64,000 nt of DNA from Verticillium longisporum (taxonomy: Eukaryota > Ascomycota > Sordariomycetes > Glomerellales > Plectosphaerellaceae). The stretch spans positions 806,001 through 870,000 of the forward strand of contig JAETXT010000005.1 in NCBI GenBank assembly GCA_019188255.1, read 5' to 3'. Numbering within the stretch: the stretch's first letter is position 1; every line of letters begins with the position of its first letter. The notes below the pieces were generated by a model, which was not told where the DNA came from, did no database searches, and saw only the letters and a list, made by a program, of their open reading frames with translations. Of the stretch, positions 34,900 to 45,163 are shown piece after piece. Both the position numbers and the translations under genes were made by a program.

Positions 34900-37643
34900 A
34901 TTTATATCCTCTAATCTTTATTTAGAAGATATTATACTCTTTCCTAGGGATAAAATAGATAAGGGCATCTATAACTATAAACGCTAATATTAATATAATT
35001 CTTTATTCTTTATTGTAGATCTATAAGAAGACCGAATAATTATTAATATATCTCTTTCTAGGTATAATATAGATACGTTTAATTGCTCTATCTATCCTAT
35101 TACTAATATTGAATTTATATCTCTAGACCTCGGGTCTTATCTAGGGTCTACTCTTATCGCCTAGAAATATCGTTTCCGGGTATTAGGCTTCTAATAGCTT
35201 AGGGTCCTCTATATTAGAGTTATATATATTAAATACCTATAATTCTTATAATAGATTAACGAGGCCCTTAGCTTTAGCCTTACCTTTCCTTACTTTTAGC
35301 GTAATTACTTTTAGTATAATAGTATTCTGCCCGTGCGAGCCTTTATCTCGATATTAATACTAGCGTCAAGGATAACTTCCGTAAATAAGATATTTCCTTA
35401 GGTATAGTATAGCTTAAGAATAGATCGCCTAGTAGATATTATAATTCGCCCGGGTCTATGTTTTTAGATATATAAGACTGCTATAGTAGTTAGGCCGAAT
35501 TTGAGGGCATAATACGATAGCCCTAGGGGAATTTCCTCGTCCTCTACTGCCTCCGCTTCGTCGTCGTCGTATATATCTACCTAGTTTCTCTAGGCATTCT
35601 AGTAGGGATAATCCTCGTCCATGAATCTAAGGATATACTCTAGGGTACCTGGATCGTGTTCCGGCGTCACGCCCGACTTAAGATATACGTACTAAGACGC
35701 TATACTATAGTCTCGGAGAATAGCCTGAGATAGTGATTCGTGTATTCCGTCCTACTAGGCCAGCCGAGATTGAATATACTACAAGCATAACCTAGCTAGT
35801 ATCGTATTTTGGATATATTCATTAGATATACGTAGCGTCTCATTCTACTTAATGCCCCTAGCGGGTAGCCGTCTAACGGGGAATTCCCGAATAGTGAAGT
35901 AAGCTAGATGCACGGTCTAGTTTTCCGAGGCTAAGTAAGGGCTACGTACTTCGATGAGCGGGCTATAGAGCTCAAGGATCTCGCTATTAATATAATCGTC
36001 GTCGATAATATCGGGAAGCTCGTCTATCGGGAGGAACTCATACTCTTCATTAATAAGTATAGCCTCTATAATTTCGCCTACGGTTAAGGGCTATAAAGTA
36101 AAGGCGGCCTAGTATAGTAAAGCCTCTATATAATCTATTCGATCGCTTCTCGTAATCCTATTCTAATTTCGCTCGTATAAGCTATCGAGCCTAGCTAGCG
36201 CGCTATCGAGACTACGTTAAAGTTACGTAAGGTTCTTCTATAACTTTAGAGATTATTCTTAGAGGAGAAGCTAGAGGAATTAGCTATCGCTTCGATTAAT
36301 TATAATCTTGGAGAGACTTGCTCGGATATCTTCGGGCTTATTAGATAGCTTCCTATCGATAATAGATTATAAGAATACGGTCGTATCGTTATAAACGTTT
36401 TCGGGTACTATATAGTATTCTATAAGGCGATAAGGATTACTAGCTCGTAGGGTCTATCGGATCTCGGGCTCATTATAGCTAACGATAAGGATATAGGTAG
36501 TGGGCGTAATAGCGTTCTTAACGTCTTCGAGAAATCTTACGATAGAGCTATTATTATCGGCTAGTACTATATATTTATTAAGGCTATCGATAACTAGGTA
36601 GTAGCCTAGCTTAGCTTATAGAGTATGACGGAGGAGCTAGATAACGGTTATATAGGTAGTAACCTATTCCTATAATATCTCCTATCTCTAGCGAATTAGG
36701 TCGTATATATCCGACTACGATATAAGCTACGAGAGCTAGGCTCGTATAACGATATAGGGATTATTACGACTTTCGTGGTCGGACGATAAGAAAAAGTAAG
36801 CAACGAGCTTGTTAGAGGTAGCCGAGAGGTGCTCGACGATGCGCGAATATAGGATTATCTTACCAAATCCAGGTCGTCTATTGATCCATAATATTTCGGG
36901 TGCTATACCGCTCATTAGGAGAGTGCTAGCCCTGAACCCAGGCGTTGATCTCCCGTCGCGTCTCGGCTGCAGCACTCATTAGCCTCGTCGCGTATCTTGA
37001 ACGCCCCGATCTCACCTTGCACCTGCGCCAGGGCTTGGCGAATTTCGGCCAACCATCCAGGCTCGGACTGCGTCTCTAGTGTTTGTACCTTGCTAATATC
37101 GCCGCTCGAGACGTCTGGTGTCTAGTGTGTACCGTCTGCTCGCTCTGGAGGTACCAGATAATGCAGCTGCTGGACGAGGTTGCCTAGTAGCTTAACTTGC
37201 ACTATGCGATCTCCTTTGCCACCAAGGGCCCAGGTGAGCTTACATATCTTGGATTCGGCGGCACCCTGACGCGTACGGGGTTGATCCACGGCCGCGCCGA
37301 GAGTAATATTCTTTAGGAGGCCGGTTAATCCCCTCCCAGTTTGCTTCATTCCTCCGTCCGATCCGAGGGTACTATTGATAATTCTAAGTAGATCGGCGAC
37401 GGACGACCTTATTTAATTATCGTCAAGGTGCGGGTAATAGTCTGCCGAAAGCTAGCTATTAGCGAGACCAACGTTACGGCCCCAGCGCTCGAGGCGCAGC
37501 CGGTGCACGTCGCACTAGACGTTCAGTACATCCGCGTCACTCGTGAACGACTTGTATGCCTTAATTTTTTCGATGGTTTCCAAGTACGCGCTGAAGAGAC
37601 CTGCGAGGCCTGCGATACCGATACCTAGTCCCACAGCTTCCAT
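34900..37643 (-). pseudogene. RIP-decayed NLR-like gene: HeLo-type N-terminus, NACHT, ankyrin-like repeats
   Basis: Fungal NLRs govern heterokaryon incompatibility and possibly immunity; HeLo domains are their membrane-active effectors. From ATG at 37643 the translation begins MEAVGLGIGIAGLAGLFSAY with a RLRLERWGRNVGLAN motif, as in HeLo (HET-S-type) domains. A TAG at 37517-37515 replaces a probable CAG, and a TAA lies near 37412. A NACHT region follows near 36970-36540: EILWINRRPGFGKII (P-loop, Thr of GKT replaced by Ile), VAYFFLSSDHESRNNPY and a Walker-B-like LGYYLVIDSL. Lower coordinates give VHLAYFTIREF and ankyrin-like LSYYALKFGLTTIAVLYI near 35480. Decay increases from the 5' to the 3' end. 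The lower boundary is approximate; introns were not resolved. Confidence 0.68.
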
Positions 37644-38057
37644 GGTGCATGTTGTTAATGAGTGCAGGTGGCAGAGATCCTCTGACGCCGGAGAGGCATT
37701 TTATATGGCTCTGGCACCAACTGCAGGCAGCCTGGCGATACGCCCTGCAGCTGGGTGCTCTGAAAGATGGACCAACATTTGTGGCCAATACAGGGAGCTC
37801 CGCCACGTTGGCATTCTACCAGCCAATCAGGCGGGAAGCTTGATAGTTGCAAACCGCAGTGCTCCAAGCGCTATGCATTGCCATTTCGACAACTTCCTCC
37901 AGGCCGCCGTCCGTCTCCACGCGGAACAAGTTGTTACATTCGGGAGCACAAAGAGGAATCTACATGTACGCATAGAGCCATGTTGGGCTTGTTGTCTGGC
38001 AGTCTAGGGTAGTAATGGGACTTTTCGCCCAGCCTCGTCCACACGTACGTGTGACTA
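37644..38057. other. Boundary between TE island and genic DNA
   Basis: GC-normal DNA holding the presumed promoter of the NLR-like pseudogene and the 3' flank of the SDR gene. The overlapping ORFs here are not protein-like. Confidence 0.45.
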
Positions 38058-39136
38058 CTACTGAGTCTCCTCCAATCCCACAAGCTTCAAAGAGTCCCTC
38101 CAAAGACGAGCCTCGTTCTCAGGGTCGTAGGTATGGGCCACAAAGTAAGGCCCAAGACCCTGTAGATCCGCCGGTGCCGCCTTGGCCACGGAGCAGTCAA
38201 GGAGGTACTTGCCTCCCTTGGTGGCCCACTCTTGGCCGATAGCCGCCCATACCGTAGTCGCAGCGCCCTGTTCGGGGCTCTTGAACTTCAGACGCTCCTC
38301 CTCAGTTCCATACTCTGCCAGCTGCTCGGTCGTCATGAAGCGGACGAGTTCGGTCATGATGACGCCTGGGTGAAGGCTGGTGGCGTGCAGCCCGCGCCTC
38401 CCGTAACGCCGCTCAATCTCACTGGCCATGTAGATGTTGGCTGTCTTGGACTGCGCGTAAGCTGCGTAGGGCGTGTACCCGCCGTTTTTGTACTGTGGAA
38501 GAGTCAGTTTGTCGGATGGTATCCGATGGCTGTGCCCGACACCGCACATCAGGAGGTGAATGCACTTACGTCGTAGTTGTCGGAGGCGTTGATGCCCCCC
38601 ATCAAGTGTCCCATCGAGGCCACGTTAACGACTCGCGAATGGAAGTCGTCGGTCACCCCGGCCAGTAGGGCAGGCTTGAGCAGCTCGAAGAAAAGGAAGT
38701 GAGCCAGATGGTTTGTCCCGAATTGCAACTCGTGGCCGTCCTCAGTGAACCGAAGATCGGGAACAGCCATGATCCCTGCGTTGTTCACAAGAATGTTAAT
38801 CTTGCCCGTCTTGGCCAAGATGGTGTTGGCGGCCTGGCGAACAGAGGCAAGTGACCCGAGATCCATTTGCACGAGCTCCATACGGGCTGGATCGAAGAAG
38901 TCGGCAAGAGCCTTTTCGGCCTTGGCCAGGTCTCGTGCGAGGAGGTAGAATGAGGCGCCGGTGCGCTCGAGGGCGCGGACTGTCTCGATGCCGAGACCAG
39001 CGGACACGCCGGTGACGACGATGATCTTGCCCTTGAGCTTTCCGGTGGCACCCTCATCCTCTATAATCTGGAGGGCTGTGGGGCGAGCATCGCCGGGGCC
39101 GGCGGGCTTCAGATGAGCAGCTTCGTAGCGAGACAT
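38058..39136 (-). CDS. Short-chain dehydrogenase/reductase (SDR), retinol-dehydrogenase-like
   Basis: Exon 39136-38570, intron 38569-38493 (GTAAGT...CACAG) and exon 38492-38058 give 333 aa. It is a classical NAD(P)-dependent SDR: cofactor motif TGVSAGLG at 42-49, NNAG at 118-121, catalytic Ser in NVASMG (174) and YAQSK (Tyr201, Lys205), then LHPGVIMTEL. The pattern resembles fungal WW-oxidoreductase/retinol-dehydrogenase-like enzymes; the substrate cannot be told. No signal peptide. The reading frame is clean, so it lies outside the RIPed zone although its stop codon is only about 0.4 kb from the NLR-like pseudogene. Confidence 0.9.
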
Positions 39137-39743
39137 GATGGCACAGGGAGGGAAAGAAATGTATTTAGAGCTCAGCAGAGTCTTAGAATTCGGTTCCAGG
39201 CGATTGAAGCTTTGAGGGTAAGAGTTTGTGAGACGAGGTGAGCAAACAATTCTTGCGCATTTGTCTCGGGGATCACAAGACTTTATAGGACTTTCAAACT
39301 ACGACACACCTCACAAGCTGCTCCTTTCGGCCTGATTACGAAATCTCTCCGTATATTCTATAAGCCAAGGCCGCCTATTCGCAAGCCTTCGCGCCCTCAC
39401 ACTTCACCTGAGTCTCGAGATGATCTGCGCCGGAGCTGATGAAACAAAATTGGTCCCCAGCGGACTTTGGTCTGTGGGTCTGACAGGTAACAAGATGTCC
39501 CGATGTGGCATAGTTTGCCGAGTTTCCGGGGGTACAATTGCGCCAGCTTCGGCATAGCCCGACCGCGGGGTGGATTCTCGAGAATAAGGGTGCTCGCGTC
39601 GCATGGGGATCTCGGGGACGATTTCATGCCAACTTTCCTTCTCCTTCACACGCACTTCTATCTTGGCCCAGACAGCAAGCTCGCTCGCCCACCCCCGTCG
39701 AATGCTGATGAAATACGGGCGAATACGCATCAGGCATCCAGAC
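39137..39743. promoter_or_regulatory. Divergent promoter region between SDR and bZIP genes
   Basis: About 600 bp separate the two head-to-head start codons. No ORF in it is convincing and no specific operator was recognised. The SDR and the bZIP factor could be co-regulated from here, but that is only positional inference. Confidence 0.35.
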
Positions 39744-40773
39744 ATGGAAATGCCCCCCTTCTGTCCCCGTCTCGGAGATACGGAGGATTTGAGGGATTAC
39801 AAAGCCACGGACGCTGAGCACAAGGAGCTCCGCAGAAAAATTCGAAATCGGAACAAGCAACGGGCTTACAGTGAGTTGCCCCGGACTTAAGCGAAGACGG
39901 CTCCGGTGCTTATCCTCTGTGGCAGGGAAGCGACTCGAAAACAAGGGGACGACGGGCCAGGAAGCTCGCCCGTATCACGTCGAGCGCTGGCGTCTCGACG
40001 AGGTGGGACATAACTCGTCGGCCAAAACAACCTCATCATCACAGCCTGAGAGTGATGAGAATTCAGCCCTGCGGCTCCCAGCACATACCATTCCAGGTGA
40101 GGACGGCCGGACGCCAGCTGCCCCAACCTCTACTGTCGGCCGGCTACGGTCAACGAGTAACGGGGCCATGTCGCGGTGGAGCACAACTGCCGCGCCAATG
40201 GTACCATTCCCTCTCTCTGCCGACCACCTGATGCACATCATGCAGTTCAATGTACTTCTAGGACTCAAGGCCAACAAAACTGCCGTCGGCCATTGGGGTC
40301 GATGTTGCGACGGTCCTACCCCTCTTCCATCCAAGCGGGGGGTGCCGGACGCCCTCATGCCAACGCCGCTACAGCTGGGGCGCGGCCACTCGAGCTGGAT
40401 CGACATGGTCCCATTTCGACAGCTGCGAGACAACCTGATACACTGGGAGGCCTACTTCGACCACGGGGAGTTCCTCAGAGACTTGGTGGGAGAAATTGGA
40501 GAAGTCGTTCCATCCGAGGATGCCCAGCACTGGAGCAAAATTCCCAAGCCAAAAACGGTGTCGAGATTCCAACACCAGATCCCTGATGGACATCAGGGCT
40601 TGGTCTTATGGGGCGAGCCTCATGATATCAATAATTGGGAGCTCACCCCGGAATTCCTGGCCAAGTGGATGTGGGCAGCCAAAGGCTGCGAGGCCCAGCT
40701 GATAGAGATCAGTAACCGATGGAGACTGTTCAGGGGCAATGGCGCAATGCGGTTCTCTGTGGTGACGGAATGA
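39744..40773 (+). CDS. bZIP transcription factor with DUF3425-type C-terminal domain
   Basis: Exon 39744-39870, intron 39871-39925 (GTGAGT...GGCAG) and exon 39926-40773 give 324 aa. The short basic region ELRRKIRNRNKQRAYRKRLENK is split by the intron within the AYR codon, a typical place in this fungal family. The C-terminal half shows the DUF3425 pattern: PFPLSADHLMHIMQFNVLLGLKAN, then LRDNLIHWEAYFDHGEFLRDLVGE and GLVLWGEPHDINNWELTPEFLAKW. These proteins are nuclear regulators, mostly uncharacterised and often near accessory genes. The start at 39744 (MEMPPF) is preferred; an upstream in-frame ATG at 39603 would add a non-conserved-looking extension. Confidence 0.8.
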
Positions 40774-40973
40774 ATGCAGGAGGTGGGAAGGGTGGGGTCT
40801 AAAGTATGTCACTGGTTATTTTTATATACTTCGAGTTAAGGGCAGAGTGATATTAAGTTTAATTTAAGGTATAATAAGGTCAGGCCTCCTCTTATATATA
40901 AGTATAAGTAAGTAGGCCACCCGGACAGGCCGGGCGGCATAGGGCTAGGGCTAAAGAATAGGCCACAGGTATG

Positions 40974-41001
40974 TATGTAGGTAGGTAGGTAGGTAGGTAG
41001 T
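40974..41001. repeat. GTAG microsatellite
   Basis: A run of GTAG/GTAT units (TATGTATGTAGGTAGGTAGG and further units) about 200 bp past the bZIP stop codon. The rest of 40774-41134 is AT-rich with no gene. Confidence 0.85.
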
Positions 41002-41134
41002 GTTGCGACCCAGGTACAATCCCAAGGATGTGTAGGCTGGATGGGTAGGGGTTTATGCTAGCAGTTTGCCCTGGGCGATGGAACAGAACAATACTCAGCG
41101 GACGTCGTCGCGCTTCCGATGGATGATAGGGTCG

Positions 41135-41313
41135 TATAAAGCCGTTGAGGCAATGTTGAGGAAAGCGGTTCGCCTAGGGGGCCAGGGTTTGGGCACGATC
41201 ATCCATCGACGTTTACCAGCGTCAACGATCTCGGGTTGGTGCTGGCTGATCAGGGCAAGCACGGCGACGCGAAGGAGATGTATCGGCGGGCGCTCAAGGG
41301 CAAAGGAAAGGTG
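41135..41313 (+). pseudogene. TPR-repeat gene relic
   Basis: Fragments of a kinesin-light-chain-type tetratricopeptide repeat: YKAVEAMLRKAVRLGGQGLG, then after a frame change near 41195 HPSTFTSVNDLGLVLADQGK and DAKEMYRRALKGK. The consensus is LGxxHPSTLTSVNNLGxVLxxQGKYxEAExMxRRAL. Only about one and a half repeats remain, out of frame and without start or stop, so this is debris of a TPR or NLR-TPR gene. Confidence 0.6.
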
Positions 41314-41885
41314 CCATGCGCCTCTTATCTTCTTCATGGCCATACAGCCCGGCCTCTGCCCGGCCTCTGCCCGGCATCCCAGCTACTCATCCGCCGACGA
41401 CCGTCACCGCACGCTGCATCTTTCCGACGTTGTACTCACCTCAGGGTTTCTCCGTGGGATCAAAAAGCCGAGTCCCGTCCCAGTCTTGGAGCTCCAATGT
41501 TGCCGTCGCGCGCAGCTCTGCGCATAGCCCTTCATAACATATCCTCGTTCAGGGCGCCTTGACATCGGCACGTGTGAGCACATGTCACTCTCAATGTACG
41601 GCCATCAAGTGTCGTGCCCGGGCCTTGAGGTTCATCGCGGGTCTTGACCCGTGGCCGGCGAACACTCCACGGGCGTCGAGTAGGAAGGTCGCCCCCCGGC
41701 GGGGGGAGGGTCCCGAGGCGGCGAAGGTTGACTAGCCAAGGCCCGGCATGCACATTGCATTAATAATAATAAATCTGCTATCATCATTGCAGGTGTCATT
41801 CAGTGTTAGGCAAGTCATTATGAAGTGTGGTAATCGGCACATATAATGCATATGACAGGAAACGAGCATTGAGTAGATGGATAAG
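41314..41885. other. No gene seen between two gene relics
   Basis: Contains a short CCGGCCTCTGCC duplication near 41348-41375 and a C/G-rich hairpin-like stretch near 41690-41710. Nothing in it is recognisably coding. Confidence 0.4.
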
Positions 41886-42083
41886 GCCATGATGACACTT
41901 GCCTGTGGACTCGTCACCTGTCACGCTAGCCATGAATGAGGCCACCGGTTCTTTGAAGTCGACACGAACGGCACCCTGAGCTGAGACATGTACAAAGCCA
42001 ATGTGACACTCACACCGCCGCGGCACTCGAACCAAGAGGGCTGCCAAGAGGACACCGTCTTCGAGACCACGGACACCTGACAA
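41886..42083 (-). pseudogene. Relic of a second GH71 gene
   Basis: On the minus strand GLEDGVLLAA and, after a deletion and a frame change, GFVHVSAQGAVRVDF, ASVTGDESTGKCHHG match the post-catalytic part of the GH71 enzyme at 8518-11669 (GLKDGVFFAA, GFVHTSALGAVRVDI, ASATGAKPIGECQQG at about 9616-9860). In a neighbouring frame PSWFECRGG parallels PSWRFEPHSG. The piece is about 200 bp and has no ends, so it is a degraded paralogue or a copied fragment. Confidence 0.6.
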
Positions 42084-42229
42084 CTAGGTTGAGACGCTGG
42101 GCGGCGATGATCAAGGACCCTACGAACCTCGCACGGGCAGTCCGCATAGCAGATATCTTGACATGGACATCACGGTATACCCTGTGGTGACGAGCGCTTG
42201 CGTTTGGAAGTTTGACATTGATACTTATG

Positions 42230-44231
42230 CTACCTCCCCCCACCGCCCAGAGCCTCCTTCCCCATGCCACCCGCCCCGGCGACGGATCCCTTCCGCCGCA
42301 GGCCGCCGGCTTTGAAGCGCCTGACCTTCTGGTAGGACCTGTCGAGCTCGTTCTCGACGGCGCAGCGGACGCGCAGCGCGGCGACGGCGGGCCAGACGCT
42401 GCGCTCGCCGCGGAGGATCCAGTAGTCGAGCGTCTCGCGCGTGGGCGTCTCGAGCAGGCGCACAAAGTCGCCGGCCGTGACCTCGGGGACGAGGGTCAGG
42501 GCGGCGCCGGGGACGCGCTCGTCGACGAGGAAGCGGCGGATGCTGGCCGGCAGCATCTGCAGCGTGTCGAGCTGGCGCAGGCGGTGGCGGAGCTCGAGGC
42601 CGACCATGCGGACGAGAAAGGCCGTGACGGACGTGGTCGTCTTGCTGCGCGTCTCGAGGAGCGAGGGCCCGTGCATGTCGCTCTGCAGAAAGGGGATGAG
42701 GTAGGGCCGGGCCTGGGAGACGATGAAGTGGTTGACGTTGAAGAGCTCGGCGATGCGTAGCAGGGGCGACTCGCGCTCCGAGTAGGACACGTGCGTCCAG
42801 TGGCGAAAGTCGATTGTGTTGGCGGGCGCCCACGGCACAATGTGGCCCTGGGCGTCCTTGCAGAGGACCGTCGTCTCGCGGTGGCCGTAGAGGCTTCCTG
42901 ATGAGGCATTGGAGGCCACGGCGGCCGTCCAGATGAGCTGTCTGTGTCAGTATGGACTCGTTTCTTTACAATATGGGAAAAAAGGGAAAAGAAAACATCT
43001 CGGTCTGGACATCACGGCAAATGACATACCACATTCGGGGCCGTAAGGTAGTTGAGCAGCGTCGGCACGCCGCCCTGCCCTGCCGTGGCCACGGTGATGT
43101 TCAAGACGCGCTTGCTCCGGTTATAGGCCTCCTCAAAGGTCAGGTCGCCGACATTGGCCCGCACACAGTCCTCGAGGACCTTGACGTCGAGGAAGTAGCC
43201 CTCCTTCCAGAACCGCCTGCCCCTCCGCAGCAGCGTCTGCCACCGCGACGCGAACGACTGCTTCGCGACGGACCCGTCGTCGGCGGCGGCCTTGGGGGAA
43301 AAGGCCGACAGATCGATGCCATCGCCCCTGAGCACGGCCGGCAGCTCCTCCTCGGTATGGATGGCGACGAGCGCGGCGATGAGGGCGCCGGTGGCGGTGC
43401 CGGTGATGATGCGGGGCAGGAGCCCGCGCAGGAACAGGGCCTTGGCGACGCCGAGGTGGCAGAGGCCGAAGATGGCCCCGCCCTGGAAGACGAGGGTGCT
43501 GCGGCCAAAGGCCTGGCGCGTGTCGTGGATGAAGTCGAGCTTGGTCTGGTTCGTCAGCGTTGCGGCGGCGGCGCTGACGATGGTCGCCGTCGGGGGGCGT
43601 CCCTTGTCGTTGCTGCTGCTGCTGGTGCTGTTGGCATTGTTGGCGGTGCCGCTGCGCGACGGCGACTCGACGGCGGGCGGCGTCGTCGGCAGGGCTGTCA
43701 CATCATCGACGGCCTCGGCGACGTGGGTGATGTACTCTTCGATGAGGTACTTTGTGCCGGCGAAGGCGCGGTTGTAGAGCTTTGGCGAGCTGATGTTGCC
43801 GAGGTTGCGGACGAGGCCGGAGCGCAGCAGGTTGACGAGGTGGTTGACGTCGGCGTCCTCGTTGGCCTCGAGGAAGGAGTTGAGGCGCTCGTGGATGAGG
43901 CGGTAGTCGTAGTACTTGGACGTCGGGTTGTTGCGCCAGAGGTCGAGCCCCAGGAGGTTGGCGAGGTGGAGGGCGGCCTCTTCCCAGTCCTCAAAGGCCT
44001 CGGCGTTGCGGAGCAGGTCGAGCCAGAGCTCAACGGGGCTCTTTCGCGCGTACCATTCTTTGAGTTTCTGCAGGTAGGGGAGTGTCAGTTGGAGTCGTTA
44101 TTCAACAGGGCCGGCGAGCCAAGGGCCAGATTAATGGCATGGGGATCAAGGAGGGGCAGGCGAAGACAAGGGAGCCGTACTCTGTGCCAGAAGCGCACCA
44201 CGTCAAACACCAACGTAAGGACTACCCCCAT
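42230..44231 (-). CDS. Patatin-like Tgl/Ptl-family protein lacking the catalytic dyad (putative pseudoenzyme)
   Basis: Exons 44231-44181, 44067-43030 and 42937-42230 give 598 aa with clean phases. Intron 1 has a GTACGG donor; intron 2 has GTATGT...ACAG. An N-terminal hydrophobic segment (MGVVLTLVFDVVRFW) and a DUF3336-type domain (KEWYARKSPVELWLDLL; KYYDYRLIHERLNSFLEAN) precede the patatin core (STLVFQGGAIFGLCHLGVAKALFLRG). Tgl3/4/5 and SDP1-type enzymes hydrolyse triacylglycerol on lipid droplets with a Ser-Asp dyad. Here the GxSxG elbow reads GTATG (Ala at residue 242), and near the expected DG motif the sequence is WTHVSYSERESP (about 410-421) before the conserved FNVNHFIVSQARPYLIPFL. The fold is preserved while both catalytic residues appear absent. 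It could be a regulatory or structural paralogue. Confidence 0.82.
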
Positions 44232-44432
44232 GATGGCATAGCAGGTGTGCCGTCGACCATCTGATAAGACTCTCGGGTGCGGGTATGGATAATGGCAGTT
44301 TGTGCAGAGGTGAACAGACGAGGAAGGAGGATCGCGGCCCTTGGGGAGCCGAGGATGCGAGAGGTGGCTTGTCGTGGGTGCCGCATCATTCCAAGGCTGT
44401 TGACGATTGATGCTGGTTCGTACCTAAGGTAC

Positions 44433-44681
44433 AGTCATGCGACAAAAAAAAACGACGGATTTCTGATTTCACATCAAAACACAGGGTTTTCTAACCTCTA
44501 TTACGTATCCTATAGATTACTATAAATAATAGTTTTATTAGTACTAATAAAACCTTAGTAAATCTACAGCTCCTACTATTTAGATTACTGATATACATTT
44601 TATTTTATTTATAATAGTATTTTCAAAGTTAACCAAGTATTTTTCATAACGGCAATCCGTCATTTTTTTGTCTCCCCACTG
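44433..44681. mobile_element. MITE of Tc1/mariner type, 249 bp
   Basis: An AT-rich non-coding element with termini CAGT...ACTG flanked by TA (44431-44432 and 44682-44683). The ends form an imperfect inverted repeat of about 30 bp sharing ACAAAAAAA and ACGGATT. The centre contains a 22-bp perfect palindrome at 44532-44553 around TTATTAGTACTAATAA. CAGT termini with TA duplication are the hallmark of mariner-type elements. No transposase is present, so it would be mobilised in trans. Its termini differ from those of the pogo copies. Confidence 0.75.
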
Positions 44682-44887
44682 TACCTACCACGTAGGGGTA
44701 TGGTAGGTGCCCAAGGTACTGTACTAGGTACCTAGGCTTGCTAGGTCAGCACAGCTACAGCACATGCCCCCCCACCGCCCCGCATCAGCTACTGAGCTTT
44801 CACTGGCCGACATGTGATCATGGTCTGCTCCCATTTGTTTCTATAGTGACCAGAAACCTTGAGCTCTTGCGGTTTGCGTCTCTGCCT

Positions 44888-45058
44888 ATGGGTACTGACT
44901 GTCTGCTGGACGAGCGAGCGGATAGGCTCGCAGGAAGTGAAAATGCCCGTCAAATTGATGCGCTCATCGGCCTGGACTATCGTGCCGAGCTTCTAATGCA
45001 GATTCTCGTCAGGCTTGACGACGAGGAAATGTTAAGCTACCTGCTGTCGAAACCATGA
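44888..45058 (+). CDS. Possible small protein (56 aa), unknown
   Basis: An ORF from MGTDCLLDERADRLAGSE to DDEEMLSYLLSKP, amphipathic and acidic with a protein-like composition. The same frame is open upstream to 44738, but that part is less protein-like. Only the C-terminal composition supports it; no family was recognised. It lies between the MITE and LEO1. Confidence 0.25.
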   Translation: MGTDCLLDERADRLAGSENARQIDALIGLDYRAELLMQILVRLDDEEMLSYLLSKP

Positions 45059-45163
45059 GATCACCCCGATCGCTTCCTTGGACCTATTGGTTTTTCCTTT
45101 CCTGTGCTATACACTGTACATTGCGTGCTGCTGCCCCGCTGCCCTGATGACACGCCGCTATGC

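Larger units (their letters stand above)
18061..37643. mobile_element. RIP-affected, AT-rich transposon island
   Basis: About 19.6 kb dominated by TA, AT and TAA-rich sequence, with coding remnants full of TAG/TAA stops. That is the signature of CpA-to-TpA repeat-induced point mutation. It contains copia LTRs and internal DNA, a solo LTR, three GC-normal pogo transposons and, at its right edge, a decayed NLR-like gene. The contrast between un-mutated insertions and mutated host DNA gives a relative age order. A GC-richer patch at about 18300-18530 includes a small hairpin (GGACTC...GAGTCC) that I cannot assign. 18531-18881 is AT-rich with nothing recognisable. Confidence 0.85.

Noticed and set aside
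18061..37643. AT-rich block as centromere core or inserted mitochondrial DNA
   Set aside because: It retains copia, pogo and NLR-like coding traces and shows no mitochondrial genes; 19 kb of RIPed repeats explains it.
42952..44241. 429-codon plus-strand ORF
   Set aside because: Antisense of the patatin-like gene, low complexity; the minus strand carries conserved motifs and phased introns.
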